A stretch of DNA of 5,653 nt, from NCBI GenBank assembly GCA_045638085.1, contig JAZUAQ010000082.1:1-5653 (forward strand), read 5' to 3'. Origin of the DNA: SIG459 sp045638085 (GTDB lineage Bacteria > Bacillota > Clostridia > Oscillospirales > Oscillospiraceae). Under the pieces are notes generated by a model. It worked only from the letters and a program-made list of their open reading frames with translations, did no database searches and had not been told where the DNA came from. The position numbers were made by a program, and so were the translations under genes. Shown here one piece after another: positions 4,457-5,653 of the stretch; within the stretch, counting starts at the first letter, position 1; each line of letters begins with the position of its first letter.

Positions 4457-5653
4457 ATGAAAAAGCTGCTCGCATTACTGCTTGCCGCGGTTATGGTTCT
4501 CGGTATGTTTGCCGGCTGCGGCAATACCACCGAAGACCCCGCTGCTCCTCAGGATCCTTCCGCTCCCGCAGAGCTCGACCTGGTCGGCTTCTGCACCGTC
4601 AGCATGAGTGAAAGTATCTATGTTCTGGAAGAAGAAGCATTGGTCAAGATTTTTGACGGCAAAGCAAAGGTTCAGACCGTCAGCTGCGACCAGGACTCCG
4701 CACTCCAGATCCAGCAGATCAAGAACTTCATCACCATGGGTGCTGACCTTCTTGTCATCAACCCCACCGATATCCGCGCTCTGGGCGACGCCATCAAGGA
4801 AGCCCATGAAGCCGGCATCAAGGTCTACATCAACGGCGCAACCACCGATGAACTCAGCGAAGAGTATTATGACTGCTGCACCGTTTCCGATGAATATCTC
4901 TGCGGCGCTTATGTTGCCATGATCGCAAAGAACTGGATTGAGGCACATGTTGATGAGCTCAATGCAGCCAACCCCAACTGGGAGCTCTCCTTCCTGGAGT
5001 CCAACCTTGCTGAAGAAACCGTTATTCGTTCCAAGGGCGAACAGAGCATTCTTGAGCCCTATCTCAAGAACGCCAAGGGCGAGTTTGTTGACGCAAGCGG
5101 CAACGTTGTTGACGAAGCAAACAAGGTTGAAAACCCCGCTTTCTGCCAGATCGCTCTTGACCACTTCAACGGCATTATCACCGAGCAGGATCAGACCAAC
5201 GGCGGTCTGAATGTTGCCAACATTCTCACCACCAACCCCAACACCCGCGTATTTATCGCTTACAACTCTCTCGCATCCACTCAGGGCGGCCAGTACATAG
5301 TTGATAACTATGCCGACCAGCTCGACGAATTTGCATGCTTCACCGGCGGCGTTATGGGCAACGAGGCTGGCTATATTGTCGGTTCCGTTGACGCAGACGC
5401 AGCCGGCTTCAAGTCCGTTATGCGCGGCGCTGTTCAGTTCGGCGTTTCCGCAGCAGGCGGCGACGCTGCAACTTCTGTTGCCAACACCGCTTACGGCATC
5501 CTCTATGGCGTTGAAGGCGTTGACTACTTCAAGAAGAATCCCGACGGCATTGCTGCATGGTGGGCTGTTGAAGAGGAATGGGCTCCCGACGGAGTTGCCA
5601 GCGTTGCCCACTTCAACATTCTCTCCGGCGCAACCGTTCAGCCCTTCGATCCC
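4457..5653 (+). CDS. Sugar-type ABC transporter substrate-binding lipoprotein (cut by right edge)
   Basis: The first 399 residues of a periplasmic-binding-protein-like lipoprotein (Peripls_BP_4, ribose/galactose type) that would capture a ligand outside the membrane for an ABC importer. The signal peptide MKKLLALLLAAVMVLGMFAG ends in a lipobox with Cys21 as lipid anchor, followed by a Pro/Asp-rich spacer (23-40). The first lobe begins LDLVGFCTVS (40-49) and includes the family segment IQQIKNFITMGADLLVINP (85-103), then AGIKVYINGA (119-128). The second lobe includes TNPNTRVFIAYNS (259-271) and the hinge-like TGGVMGNEAG (296-305). AGGAGGA (4444-4450) precedes the ATG by 6 bases. Seven cysteines besides Cys21 (46, 77, 140, 141, 149, 230, 294) are unusual for an exported Firmicute protein. 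Permease and ATPase genes probably follow outside the window. The C-terminus must be near, given the usual 330-420 residues. Ligand unknown. Confidence 0.93.
   Translation, partial: MKKLLALLLAAVMVLGMFAGCGNTTEDPAAPQDPSAPAELDLVGFCTVSMSESIYVLEEEALVKIFDGKAKVQTVSCDQDSALQIQQIKNFITMGADLLVINPTDIRALGDAIKEAHEAGIKVYINGATTDELSEEYYDCCTVSDEYLCGAYVAMIAKNWIEAHVDELNAANPNWELSFLESNLAEETVIRSKGEQSILEPYLKNAKGEFVDASGNVVDEANKVENPAFCQIALDHFNGIITEQDQTNGGLNVANILTTNPNTRVFIAYNSLASTQGGQYIVDNYADQLDEFACFTGGVMGNEAGYIVGSVDADAAGFKSVMRGAVQFGVSAAGGDAATSVANTAYGILYGVEGVDYFKKNPDGIAAWWAVEEEWAPDGVASVAHFNILSGATVQPFDP

Noticed and set aside
4475..5611. A 378-codon open frame on the minus strand, antisense to the binding-protein gene
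   Set aside because: It has no good ribosome site and a product of low-complexity Gly/Val/Asn/Ala composition typical of antisense shadows. The plus strand has a signal peptide, a strong ribosome site and clear family motifs.

Overview
The window looks like chromosome of an anaerobic, low-to-mid-GC Firmicute, probably a gut-type Clostridia/Oscillospiraceae relative. The evidence is indirect: strong AGGAGG-type ribosome binding sites, a Gram-positive-style lipoprotein signal on a sugar-type binding protein, a minimal CcdA plus membrane-anchored TlpA pair, and short palindromic intergenic repeats of a kind I associate with that group. No marker gene allows a firm placement.

Layout, left to right. 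(1) 1-386, minus strand: the N-terminal third of an M20D-type metallo-amidohydrolase, running off the left edge. (2) 387-789: a 400-base gene-free stretch packed with inverted repeats. It holds a MITE-like nested element (about 424-695), two short perfect hairpin repeats (493-510 and 744-763), and a promoter with the exact geometry of a MerR-family operator (705-735) but no merR gene in view. (3) 790-1071, plus strand: a 93-residue hypothetical protein, possibly DUF2007-like, ending in a bidirectional terminator at 1076-1102. (4) 1103-4195, minus strand: a tightly packed four-gene block read right to left, consisting of two tandem LysR-type regulators, ccdA and a TlpA/ResA-like thioredoxin. 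(5) 4196-4456: a 261-base AT-rich divergent control region with a promoter facing each way and several dyads and repeats. (6) 4457 to the right edge, plus strand: a sugar-type ABC substrate-binding lipoprotein, incomplete at its C-terminus.

How the genes may work together. CcdA moves reducing equivalents across the membrane and the anchored TlpA-like protein delivers them outside; this part rests on well-known families. Gaps of 4, 32 and 6 bases and a single good promoter upstream of the first regulator suggest the two LysR proteins are co-transcribed with the thiol-redox pair. The regulators share a gap-free N-terminal alignment and are probably diverged duplicates. The divergently transcribed binding protein is a natural LysR target. 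Unusually for an exported Firmicute protein it carries seven cysteines beyond the lipidated one, which makes it a possible client of the CcdA-TlpA pathway. That link is inference.

No CRISPR array, tRNA, rRNA, transposase gene or clearly new multi-gene system was seen. The most unusual points are the orphan MerR-type promoter beside a hairpin-rich repeat element, the paired LysR genes leading a redox operon, and the dense operator-like symmetry in the divergent control region.
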